A model generated the notes under the pieces. It saw only the letters and a list, made by a program, of their open reading frames with translations. It was not told the origin of the DNA and ran no database searches. From Vibrio celticus (GTDB lineage Bacteria > Pseudomonadota > Gammaproteobacteria > Enterobacterales > Vibrionaceae): a stretch of 64,000 nt of DNA. This document shows, in pieces, positions 35,034 to 42,892 of this stretch. Both the position numbers and the translations under genes were made by a program. The stretch covers positions 806,001 through 870,000 of the forward strand of contig NZ_AP025464.1 of the NCBI RefSeq assembly GCF_024347335.1, given 5' to 3'. The first letter of the stretch is position 1. Each line of letters opens with the position of its first letter.

Positions 35034-35501
35034 TCATGACTCATCTAAGTTTACTGCAGTGGTAAATTTCACGGTTCTCATTGAGACTGAGGTATGGAAT
35101 TTACGAATATTCAGATCTTTGCGTAGTACTCGCTCCACAAAGTCTTCGTAGGCTTGAATGTCTTTGACCGTCACAATCAGCATGAAATCAAAGCTGCCTG
35201 ATATCTGATAGCACTGCGTGACCTCTTCTGCCTTTGAAATAGAATGGCGAAAGATTTGGTAAATATCCCCTCGGTCACGCTCCATTTCCACGGACACAAC
35301 CAAAGTCATCTTACTTCCGGTCAGTTCTGGGTTAATGATGGACACATCACCGACTATCACGCCCTCTTCTCTCAGCCGTTTCACTCGCTTTAAGCAAGCA
35401 GGCGGTGACAACCCGACCAGCTCAGCCAATGTCTGATTAGGAATTCGGTTGTTCTTTTGCAGTTCAACCAGAATGCTTCTATCTATACGGTCAATTACCA
35501 T
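35034..35501 (-). CDS. Lrp/AsnC-family regulator
   Basis: A 155-residue feast/famine regulator. The N-terminal helix-turn-helix (about 5-60; ILVELQKNNRIPNQTLAELV, GLSPPACLKRVKRLREEGVI) is followed by the RAM ligand-binding domain (about 65-150; CYQISGSFDFMLIVTVKD). Length and order are standard. It is transcribed divergently from a nucleoside-recognition membrane protein, with a 141-base AT-rich gap, so it probably controls that gene and itself. It is not Lrp itself by sequence; its amino-acid ligand is unknown. Confidence 0.92.
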   Translation of the reverse strand: MVIDRIDRSILVELQKNNRIPNQTLAELVGLSPPACLKRVKRLREEGVIVGDVSIINPELTGSKMTLVVSVEMERDRGDIYQIFRHSISKAEEVTQCYQISGSFDFMLIVTVKDIQAYEDFVERVLRKDLNIRKFHTSVSMRTVKFTTAVNLDES

Positions 35502-35642
35502 AATTTCTTAAACCAATACATTTATGACTTATAATTTTTAATACTACGATAATTAAAAAATATATCGCAACTTTAAAGGTCAATTTAGAAATCTTAATCA
35601 CAACAATCACGGTAAGATCTTCTCATACCAAACAATCGAACC

Positions 35643-36620
35643 ATGGTCGTAACTATGAAATCAACCTATCAATTTTTTAAAGAACTCCTTAGAGAGATTT
35701 TCGATGTCACCTCGACTCTTTTCCGAATCATGATTCCAATTATCATCGTGATAAAGGTCGTTGAAGAGCTCGGCGGCATCGTGATTCTTAGCGAATGGCT
35801 GAGCCCAATAATGGAAAGCGTCGGCTTACCGAAAGAAATGGGCTTGGTATGGGCTACCACCATACTCACTAACATCTATGCGGGGCTGATTATTCTCATC
35901 AATTCCGACGCTCCCTTAACGGTTGCTCAAGCCTCGGTTTTAGGCAGCATGATTCTACTAGCACATTCATTACCGATTGAGGGGGCGATAGCCAAAAAAG
36001 CAGGCGTGAGCTGGTTGGCTACCCTGTCGGTGCGAGTCGGTGGTAGCTTGGTGCTGGCTTGGCTACTTAATCTCAGTTATCAATATGGGGATTTGCTCAA
36101 CTACCCAGCAACGGTGCTTTGGCAGCCTGAAGTATCAGGAGACACGAGCTATTTGGGTTGGGCTATTGAACAGCTCAAGAGTTTTGCCGTTATCTTCATG
36201 GTGATTTCAGCGCTATTACTGCTACTCAAGGTTTTAAAGATTCTCGGCATTGAAAAGCTCATGGCAATATTATTAAGACCGTTCTTGAGACTGCTAGGAA
36301 TCAGCAAGGACGCAACCAACCTAACGATCATCGGAATCACGCTTGGTCTTTCGTTCGGCGGCGGCTTATTGATCAACGAAGCCAAGAAAGGACATATCTC
36401 CGCGAGGGATGTATTCACCGCAATCATGCTGCTCAACTTGCTCCACAGCTTGATTGAAGATACGTTGTTGATCATGCTCATTGGGGCTGACTTCTACACC
36501 ATATTTTGGGGAAGGTTAGTATTCTCAGTGCTGGTTATCGCTTTAATATCCAACATCATTAAGCGCATGAATCCAAGCACTTGCGAACGTTACTTTTATC
36601 GCGATGTCTCTCAGTCATAA
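35643..36620 (+). CDS. Nucleoside-recognition (Gate) domain inner-membrane protein
   Basis: A 325-residue integral membrane protein with two copies of the nucleoside-recognition Gate domain found in nucleoside transporters and spore-maturation proteins SpmA/SpmB. The first half (about 10-150) contains the TNIYAGLIILINSDAPLTVA segment and the second (about 190-310) GITLGLSFGGGLLINEA, the paired glycine-rich elements of this fold. About eight to ten membrane segments are present. The start could be 35643 or 35655 (MKSTYQFFKELLREIF); neither has a clear ribosome site. The divergent Lrp-type gene suggests control by amino acid or nutrient status. The substrate is not known. Confidence 0.8.
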   Translation: MVVTMKSTYQFFKELLREIFDVTSTLFRIMIPIIIVIKVVEELGGIVILSEWLSPIMESVGLPKEMGLVWATTILTNIYAGLIILINSDAPLTVAQASVLGSMILLAHSLPIEGAIAKKAGVSWLATLSVRVGGSLVLAWLLNLSYQYGDLLNYPATVLWQPEVSGDTSYLGWAIEQLKSFAVIFMVISALLLLLKVLKILGIEKLMAILLRPFLRLLGISKDATNLTIIGITLGLSFGGGLLINEAKKGHISARDVFTAIMLLNLLHSLIEDTLLIMLIGADFYTIFWGRLVFSVLVIALISNIIKRMNPSTCERYFYRDVSQS

Positions 36621-36646
36621 GTAAAAACACTAACGAAACTAAAAGT

Positions 36647-36672
36647 AAAAGAGCTCAAATACGGGCTCTTTT
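36647..36672 (+). terminator. Terminator after the Gate-domain gene
   Basis: An eight-base stem AAAAGAGC / GCTCTTTT followed by a further run of T. Confidence 0.85.
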
Positions 36673-37122
36673 TTTCTACTTGGTGCTCCTTTCACCTCCA
36701 CTATTGTTAAATTTCACGTCATTGAAACACTGAAAATTACTCTCAATACCCTAATTATTGATATTTTGAGTAAAAATAATTTGAGCATGGGTATTTACTA
36801 ATGACTCAGTTATTACATGCGTATTTTAAAACACCGATAATAAAAAATCATCTTATTAGTTAGAACCCAACGCCTTGTATAAAGCGTCCTCCAGAATAAT
36901 AACCACGACCTAATCAATGTTATTAAACATCCAAACTATCAACTATTCATTCAACAAAACCCATTAAATAACTGACAATAGAATAAATAACACTCCTTAT
37001 TTTATATTAACTCTAAATGTTGAAACCGGAACGAATAATTAATTGTAATAATTATCCGTTTGATTGGTAAATTTTATAAATATATTTTGTTACATAATAA
37101 AAACTGATGGCTTGATATAAGA
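36673..37122. other. AT-rich spacer upstream of the prtV pair
   Basis: About 450 very AT-rich bases with no gene I can support. This would be a natural target for H-NS-type silencing and for the promoter of the small protein and prtV that follow. No strong operator motif was picked out by eye. Confidence 0.5.
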
Positions 37123-37449
37123 ATGTCACACAAAACAATGGCTTTAATGGTTCTAATTTTTTCCTCACTGTCACAGGCTTCCACTATTGAGAACGACGAA
37201 CTATTGCTGAAGTCATTGATTAAACAAGGTGTTATCTGTTCAGGCTTAACCTATGAGGAAAATCAAGAAGCTTTGCGTATCTATCTCAACGCTAAAAAAG
37301 TGAAGAGCACTCCGTTTGATTCAAAAAATAGAAAAGAGACAACCAATACAAAAGAGATAGAAGGTAAAAAACATACAACAAACACACGTCAGTTAAATAA
37401 GACACCACAAGAGTGTATTAGGCCAAACTCGGACAACAGATCCGAATAA
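37123..37449 (+). CDS. Small secreted protein resembling the PrtV N-terminal propeptide
   Basis: A 108-residue exported protein: a signal peptide (MSHKTMALMVLIFSSLSQAS), then a segment that lines up with the start of the PrtV protease encoded next. NDELLLKSLIKQGVI here matches NEDKLIEMLVRQGLV there, and QEALRIYLNAKKVKS matches QDALDRYLKNKINSG. After residue 60 it ends in a Lys/Thr/Asn-rich tail with no protease domain. It is therefore a free-standing copy of the pro-region, possibly an inhibitor, a folding helper, or a decayed partial duplicate. It lies 47 bases before prtV and is probably cotranscribed with it. Confidence 0.7.
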   Translation: MSHKTMALMVLIFSSLSQASTIENDELLLKSLIKQGVICSGLTYEENQEALRIYLNAKKVKSTPFDSKNRKETTNTKEIEGKKHTTNTRQLNKTPQECIRPNSDNRSE

Positions 37450-37496
37450 GGCAAGTTGATACTGATATCGACATGGAAATATAAAAAGGAAATATA

Positions 37497-40253
37497 ATGA
37501 AAATGATGAGAAGAACATTGTTGGCTTCAGCAATGCTTACTCTATTTAGCGTCAGTGGTTATGCAAAAACACCTATTGATTTAGGTGTCGTTAATGAAGA
37601 CAAACTCATTGAAATGCTAGTTAGACAAGGCTTAGTCGACCAAGATGCAACCGATGTGGCAAAGCAGGATGCACTTGACCGTTACTTGAAAAATAAAATC
37701 AATTCTGGTTTTAAAGGCGATGCTCAATTCGGTAAAAAAGCACTTGAGCAACGCGCGAAAATACTCAAAGCCATAGAAAAAGGGTCTGGTGTTAAAAAAG
37801 CGAGTGTCTTTGCTTTAGAAGTCGGCACCAAGCGCACCGACAAAGTGCTCGCTCTATTGGTCGATTTCCCTGATTTGAACTGGGATGACAACAAGCTGAC
37901 CGAAGAGCACACGCAGATGCTCTACGAGAGCTACAACCCAGAGCATTATCAAGAGCTGTTGTTCTCAAATTCTGGCTACACAGGGCCAAATGGCGAAAAT
38001 CTAATCTCGATGCGCCAGTATTACCAAAGTGAATCAGGTGACAGTTACAGCGTTGCAGGTCAAGCTGCGGGTTGGTATCGCGCCTCGAAGCCTGCGTCAT
38101 TCTACGGTGGCAACTCCCCGACGACCGACAACGACTTAAACGCACAGGAACTGGTTCGTGAAGCGCTGAATCAACTGGCGCAAGACCCAAGTATCAACCT
38201 TGCCGATTACGACATCGAAGATCGTTACGATTACGACGGTGACGGAAATTTCCGCGAACCCGATGGTGTGATTGATCACCTGATGGTGTTTCATGCATCG
38301 GTAGGCGAAGAAGCCGGTGGTGGCGTGTTAGGCCCTGATGCGATTTGGTCTCACCGATTCAACCTTGGTCGCACTCATGTACTGGAAGGTACTTCTAGCT
38401 CGCTTCCAGATCGTTTTGGTGGCCAATACGCGGCGTTCGATTACACCATTCAACCGATTGATGCGGCTGCAGGTGTCTGTGCTCACGAGTATGGCCATGA
38501 TTTAAGCTTACCAGACGAGTACGACACGCAATACACGGGCAAGGGCGAACCTGTCTCTTACTGGTCAATCATGTCTTCGGGCAGTTGGGCTGGTCAAATT
38601 GGCGGTACACAACCAACGGCATTCAGCTCTTGGGCAAAACACTTTCTACAGAAATCGATTGGCGGACGTTGGGTTAACGATGATCAGATCTCGATTGATG
38701 ACCTAGAAGACAATCCACAAGTTTATACGCTGTTCCAAACAACGGATAACAGCCGTCCGAACATGATTAAAGTGGATCTTCCAGAGAAACAAATCGAGGG
38801 TTTAAAACCGTTTGCTGGTGAATACTCTTTCCACTCTCAAAAAGGCGATGACCTAAAAAACAGCATGACTCGTAAGGTGATAATTCCAGCGGGTGATTCA
38901 GCGCTGCTTTCATTCAAAACTTGGTACGAAATCGAGAAAGATTACGACTTTGCACGCGTGCTCGTGAATGGACAAGCCATCGCAGGCAACATCACCTCAA
39001 TGGATGACCCATACAATACGGGCCTAGTCCCTGCGATTGGTGGTGAGTCTGGCGACTGGATTGATGCTGAGTTCGACGTTTCACAATGGGCAGGCCAAGA
39101 AGTTGAACTGTCTTTTGAATACATCACCGATGGCGGCTTAGCAATGGAAGGCTTCTATTTAGATAACTTTGCTGTGGTTGTCGATGGTGAAGTGACTCCA
39201 ATAGACGATGCTGAAAGCAACTCCACCTTCGCCCTAAATGGCTACAAGTTGAGTAATGGATTCCATCAAGCGCAGCACTACTATCTTCTGCAATGGCGCA
39301 GTCACATGGATGTTGATGAAGGCCTAGCGAACATCAAACGCATGGGACAACTGATGTCATTCGACCCAGGCTTGATCATTTGGTACGTCGACGAATCACT
39401 AACCGACAACTGGGTAGGTAAACACCCTGGTGAAGGTTGGTTAGGCGTGGTCGATGCAGACCAAAATGCCATGGTGTGGGCAAATTCTGGTGAAGTGGCT
39501 CAAACACGCTACCAAGTTCGAGACGCAGCGTTTTCACTCAAAGATCATACTCCAATGCGTCTTGTAAACAGCGACAATGATGTGCTCGAAGATACCAGTT
39601 TGGTTGGCAATGCTAGCTTCTCGGATGACCAAGATTACACATCGCCTCAAGCACCAGATTCAGGACGCATCCTGACGAAGTTTGGTTTAGCGGTCGATAT
39701 TGTTAATCAGAGTGATAACAACGAATACGGCGTGGTTCGCTTATCTAAAGTAAACCAACACAACGTCGCTCCTACTGCGAACTTCGAGCTGAATGTGACT
39801 GGCCTAAATGTTTCTGTAAACAACTTCAGCTCAGACCAAGACGGTGAGATCACCCGTTACCTATGGGACTTTGGCAACGGCACAACAAGTAACGTAGTGG
39901 CACCAACTTGGTCTTACGAGCAAGCCGGTGAATACACGGTGAACTTGACTGTTGTTGACGACAAAGGCGCTACCGATTCATTTAGCTCCGTAGTGAGTGT
40001 TGAATCTCCAAACACCCTTCCAGAAGCGAGCGCGAAGTACATTCACTTGGGCCGCTGGGTAACCATGTGGTCTACAAGTTCAGACAGCGATGGTCGTATT
40101 GTTGATACCGAGTGGACACTTCCAAACGGAAAGGTGAAACGTGGTCGCACATTCACGTCAATCTTCCCTTCGTACGGAAAGCACGAAGTGACGCTAAAGA
40201 TAATCGATGACCAAGGTGGAATTACCACCAAAACGATTTTGGTCGACCTGTAA
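37497..40253 (+). CDS. prtV: Secreted M6-family metalloprotease PrtV
   Basis: A 918-residue secreted zinc protease of the immune inhibitor A (M6) family, the same length as V. cholerae PrtV. A signal peptide ends near SGYAK. The pro-region covers about 25-105, the catalytic domain follows with HEYGH at 330-334 (zinc ligands His330 and His334, catalytic Glu331) and a downstream DEYD. A beta-sandwich region lies at about 420-570. Two C-terminal PKD domains cover about 755-840 (DQDGEITRYLWDFGNGTTS) and 842-918 (a degenerate copy with DSDGRIVDTEWTLPNG). PrtV degrades host matrix and plasma proteins and helps protect cells from grazers in V. cholerae. The gene ends in a strong terminator. Confidence 0.92.
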   Translation: MKMMRRTLLASAMLTLFSVSGYAKTPIDLGVVNEDKLIEMLVRQGLVDQDATDVAKQDALDRYLKNKINSGFKGDAQFGKKALEQRAKILKAIEKGSGVKKASVFALEVGTKRTDKVLALLVDFPDLNWDDNKLTEEHTQMLYESYNPEHYQELLFSNSGYTGPNGENLISMRQYYQSESGDSYSVAGQAAGWYRASKPASFYGGNSPTTDNDLNAQELVREALNQLAQDPSINLADYDIEDRYDYDGDGNFREPDGVIDHLMVFHASVGEEAGGGVLGPDAIWSHRFNLGRTHVLEGTSSSLPDRFGGQYAAFDYTIQPIDAAAGVCAHEYGHDLSLPDEYDTQYTGKGEPVSYWSIMSSGSWAGQIGGTQPTAFSSWAKHFLQKSIGGRWVNDDQISIDDLEDNPQVYTLFQTTDNSRPNMIKVDLPEKQIEGLKPFAGEYSFHSQKGDDLKNSMTRKVIIPAGDSALLSFKTWYEIEKDYDFARVLVNGQAIAGNITSMDDPYNTGLVPAIGGESGDWIDAEFDVSQWAGQEVELSFEYITDGGLAMEGFYLDNFAVVVDGEVTPIDDAESNSTFALNGYKLSNGFHQAQHYYLLQWRSHMDVDEGLANIKRMGQLMSFDPGLIIWYVDESLTDNWVGKHPGEGWLGVVDADQNAMVWANSGEVAQTRYQVRDAAFSLKDHTPMRLVNSDNDVLEDTSLVGNASFSDDQDYTSPQAPDSGRILTKFGLAVDIVNQSDNNEYGVVRLSKVNQHNVAPTANFELNVTGLNVSVNNFSSDQDGEITRYLWDFGNGTTSNVVAPTWSYEQAGEYTVNLTVVDDKGATDSFSSVVSVESPNTLPEASAKYIHLGRWVTMWSTSSDSDGRIVDTEWTLPNGKVKRGRTFTSIFPSYGKHEVTLKIIDDQGGITTKTILVDL

Positions 40254-40365
40254 ATCATCGCAGGCTCTGTCGTGCGTATTTACAACACAAGCTTAAGTAC
40301 TGTTGTCAAAGGATATAAGCTACGACAGCAGTTTTAAGAAAACGTTATTATTTAAGCCGTAAGCA

Positions 40366-40394
40366 AAAGCCCTACCTTATTGGTAGGGCTTTTT
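40366..40394. terminator. Terminator after prtV
   Basis: A 12-base perfect stem AAAAGCCCTACC / GGTAGGGCTTTT with a five-base loop and a T-tract. It lies between convergent prtV and the MFS gene. Confidence 0.92.
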
Positions 40395-40479
40395 ATTTGT
40401 CTGTGCTTAGATAGCATTATTAACACTGTAGAGAGATTACCGTAGCAATACGTTCAATTTTCAGCGGTTCAACTAGTCC

Positions 40480-41655
40480 TTAAACCGGTTGTTTTTGAAT
40501 GTGTGATTTACGTGCGCTGAACGCGAACAACAAGATAACAGCTAACACGAATGGTAATACGTAAATATTGAGATTCTGCCATCCTACTGTCGATTCTAAC
40601 CAACCAGAGAGCATGGCGGTAATCGTCACACACCCAAAGACAACAAATTCATTAAACGCTTGTGCCTTTGCTTTGTTCTGCGATTGGTAAGACTGACTAA
40701 ACAAACCCGTGGCTGCGATAAACATGAAGTTCCAACCCACACCAAGCACGACCAAGGCCGCTCTGAAGTGCCAGATGGATTCGCCATGAATGTTAATCGC
40801 GATACAGACAACGAACAGCACCCCGCCCGCTAAGATCATCATTCTTGAGCCAAACTTCTCGATAAGTGAACCAGTAAAGAATGCAGGTACAAACATGCCC
40901 AGCACGTGCCACTCAATCACACCTGCCGCTTTAGTAAAGTCAAAACCACAGCCAATCATTGCCAATGGCGTTGCTGTCATCAGGATATTCATCACCGCAT
41001 AAGCGACCATGGCAGCAAACACGGCACCAATAAAGTTAGGCGATTTCACTATCACACTGAGAGGATCGGATTTAGGCGCCTGACTATTAAAAGAGACTTT
41101 TGGGAAATGAATGGTTTGTAAGATGAGTAACGCAAGAATGTTCAATCCAATCAAAGAAGCAAAAGCACCAATGTACAAACCATCTTGCGACCACTGTTGG
41201 GACATAATCGCCAAGTTTGGCCCTAATACTGCTGCTAAAACGCCACCAGCCATCGAGATAGAGATCGCTCGATGACGGGCATTTTCATCACACACCTCGA
41301 TTGCAGCAAAGCGATAAAGCGTACCAAAACCTATGCCTATCCCAAGTAAGAACGTGGCGAAACAAAACAGATAGAAATTTTGCTGAGACAGTGCGTAGGT
41401 GGCAAGACTAGCCCCTGTAATGCCAACCACATTACCAATGCTAAATCCTCGCTTTCTCCCTAACTTGCCTGAAATTAAAGATGCAGGAATAGTGGCTGCC
41501 ATTAGACCCAAAAACTGCAGTGCAACCGGCAAGGTAATCATGCTGACACTGGGCGCAATCTGCTTACCGATCAAACCAATCACAGAGATCAGTAATATGT
41601 TACCCGTCATCAACAGGGCCTGACACAGTGAAAGCAGCCAAACATTTCTATTCAT
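40480..41655 (-). CDS. MFS transporter
   Basis: A 391-residue major-facilitator transporter with about twelve membrane segments. The loop 2-3 motif appears as SGKLGRKRGFSIGN and the second half has FTGSLIEKFGSRMMIL. I start at 41655 (MNRNVWLLSLCQALL) because AGGAACGA precedes this ATG; the longer frame reads through the operator-like region. An inverted repeat TTGGTC-AATA-GACCAA lies 25 bases upstream and an array of GACCAATA repeats farther up, indicating specific regulation. A LysR gene is divergent. The substrate cannot be assigned. Confidence 0.8.
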   Translation of the reverse strand: MNRNVWLLSLCQALLMTGNILLISVIGLIGKQIAPSVSMITLPVALQFLGLMAATIPASLISGKLGRKRGFSIGNVVGITGASLATYALSQQNFYLFCFATFLLGIGIGFGTLYRFAAIEVCDENARHRAISISMAGGVLAAVLGPNLAIMSQQWSQDGLYIGAFASLIGLNILALLILQTIHFPKVSFNSQAPKSDPLSVIVKSPNFIGAVFAAMVAYAVMNILMTATPLAMIGCGFDFTKAAGVIEWHVLGMFVPAFFTGSLIEKFGSRMMILAGGVLFVVCIAINIHGESIWHFRAALVVLGVGWNFMFIAATGLFSQSYQSQNKAKAQAFNEFVVFGCVTITAMLSGWLESTVGWQNLNIYVLPFVLAVILLFAFSARKSHIQKQPV

Positions 41656-41679
41656 CTTCGTTCCTAAATATGAGCACAG

Positions 41680-41695
41680 TTGGTCAATAGACCAA
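41680..41695 (-). promoter_or_regulatory. Inverted repeat TTGGTC-AATA-GACCAA, candidate operator
   Basis: A perfect six-base inverted repeat with a four-base centre, 25 bases before the MFS start. GACC/GGTC palindromes of this kind are typical of TetR-family operators such as the NemR box. No TetR gene lies next to it. Confidence 0.5.
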
Positions 41696-41745
41696 AAAAT
41701 CAACAAAGTCGCAACACTTTGTTACTCATAGCAACTCTACAAGTC

Positions 41746-41785
41746 GACCAATAGACCAATAGACCAATAGACCAATAGACCAATA
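41746..41785. repeat. Five perfect tandem copies of GACCAATA
   Basis: Five consecutive 8-base units. Each contains the right half (GACCAA) of the inverted repeat found 50 bases nearer the MFS gene. It may be an expanded cluster of regulator half-sites and is likely to vary in copy number. Confidence 0.95.
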
Positions 41786-41907
41786 TAAATAGTTACAACC
41801 ACATTGACTTTGATTAGCGTTACTAAAGACGCTAGAGTTGAAATTATCATTACTTAAGATAATAATAATTTTCTGTTATTTATAGGCTTTAGCATTTGAA
41901 GGTGAGT

Positions 41908-42798
41908 ATGATTAATCCACTTTGGCTCAATACATTTAAGACTCTGGTTGAAGTTGGTCATTTCACCCAAACGGCTGAAAAACTGTATATGACACAACCT
42001 GGAGTCAGCCAACACATCAAGAAACTTGAACAGGCTTGTAATTGTGACCTGCTCTCTCGAGAAAATAAAAGCTTCGAGCTGACCGAACAAGGTCGGATTA
42101 TGTATCGCTATGCACTCAAGCTAGAAAAAGACCAAGAAGATCTTTTTGAGTCTCTGAGTTTTGATAATCCTTATGCTGGGCAATGTCACTTATCTTGCTC
42201 TGGTTCACTCTCTTTACGTCTGTATCCCAAGCTTCTTGAACTTCAACAGCAACACCAAGAGCTCAGCATTAACTTAGAAGCCGCTCCAAACAAAAAGATA
42301 TTGAATGACCTAATCGAAGGCACTACCGATATCGGCATTGTTAGGCATTCCCCGAATGACAGCTACTACCAAAGCCAAGTCATCGGCAAAGAAGCGCTGT
42401 GTCTTATTGTTCACCACAGCCTTGCTGATTTAGAGATAACACCACAAGTACTTCATGACATTGGCCTGATTGCGCACCCAGATTCTGCACACTATCTGTC
42501 TTTGTATTTCGACCTTTGCGGAGATAAAGACTTAGCGAACATCAACGTTAATGAGATACCAAGATCTGGCTACATCAATCAGCTTCACCAGATCTTGCTA
42601 CCCGTATCAAAAGGGTTAGGTTTTACCGTGTTACCGGCTGGCGCGGTTGAGCATTTCCCAGATAGAGACAAGCTACACGTTGTGCCGCCAAAGGTAGAAG
42701 TTGAGGAAACGCTGTATTTGGTTCAAAAACGAAACCGAAAACTGCCGCACCGATACGATACGGTTGTTGAGCTAATCAAACAGAACGTGAGTGGTTAG
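41908..42798 (+). CDS. LysR-family regulator
   Basis: A 296-residue LysR-type transcription factor. The start at 41908 (MINPLWLNTFKTLVEVGHFT) has AAGGTGAG upstream; the TTG at 41896 is unlikely. The DNA-binding helix region is at 1-60 (AEKLYMTQPGVSQHIKKLEQ), and the effector domain at about 88-290. It faces away from the MFS gene across about 250 bases that contain the GACCAATA array. LysR sites usually follow a T-N11-A pattern, which this array does not show, so the array may belong to a different regulator. Target genes are inferred only. Confidence 0.9.
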   Translation: MINPLWLNTFKTLVEVGHFTQTAEKLYMTQPGVSQHIKKLEQACNCDLLSRENKSFELTEQGRIMYRYALKLEKDQEDLFESLSFDNPYAGQCHLSCSGSLSLRLYPKLLELQQQHQELSINLEAAPNKKILNDLIEGTTDIGIVRHSPNDSYYQSQVIGKEALCLIVHHSLADLEITPQVLHDIGLIAHPDSAHYLSLYFDLCGDKDLANINVNEIPRSGYINQLHQILLPVSKGLGFTVLPAGAVEHFPDRDKLHVVPPKVEVEETLYLVQKRNRKLPHRYDTVVELIKQNVSG

Positions 42799-42816
42799 TT
42801 CGGTATAGATAGACTT

Positions 42817-42863
42817 AAAGCCTTTAGCTAGCTCGTTATTTCGCTGTAAGAGCTAAAGGCTTT
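42817..42863. terminator. Bidirectional hairpin between LysR and hybrid kinase genes
   Basis: A 13-base perfect inverted repeat, AAAGCCTTTAGCT at 42817-42829 and AGCTAAAGGCTTT at 42851-42863, in the 94-base gap between convergent genes. The loop is long (21 bases) and the T-tract weak. Confidence 0.65.
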
Positions 42864-42892
42864 AATGTTGAAGTGATATTTATAAAAGACAA

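Noticed and set aside
40480..41706. Longer MFS start at 41706
   Set aside because: The extra N-terminal residues run through the operator-like inverted repeat and lack a ribosome site, while AGGAACGA precedes the ATG at 41655.
41746..41785. CRISPR-like array
   Set aside because: Units are 8 bases with no spacers, next to a promoter; it is a tandem repeat, not a CRISPR.
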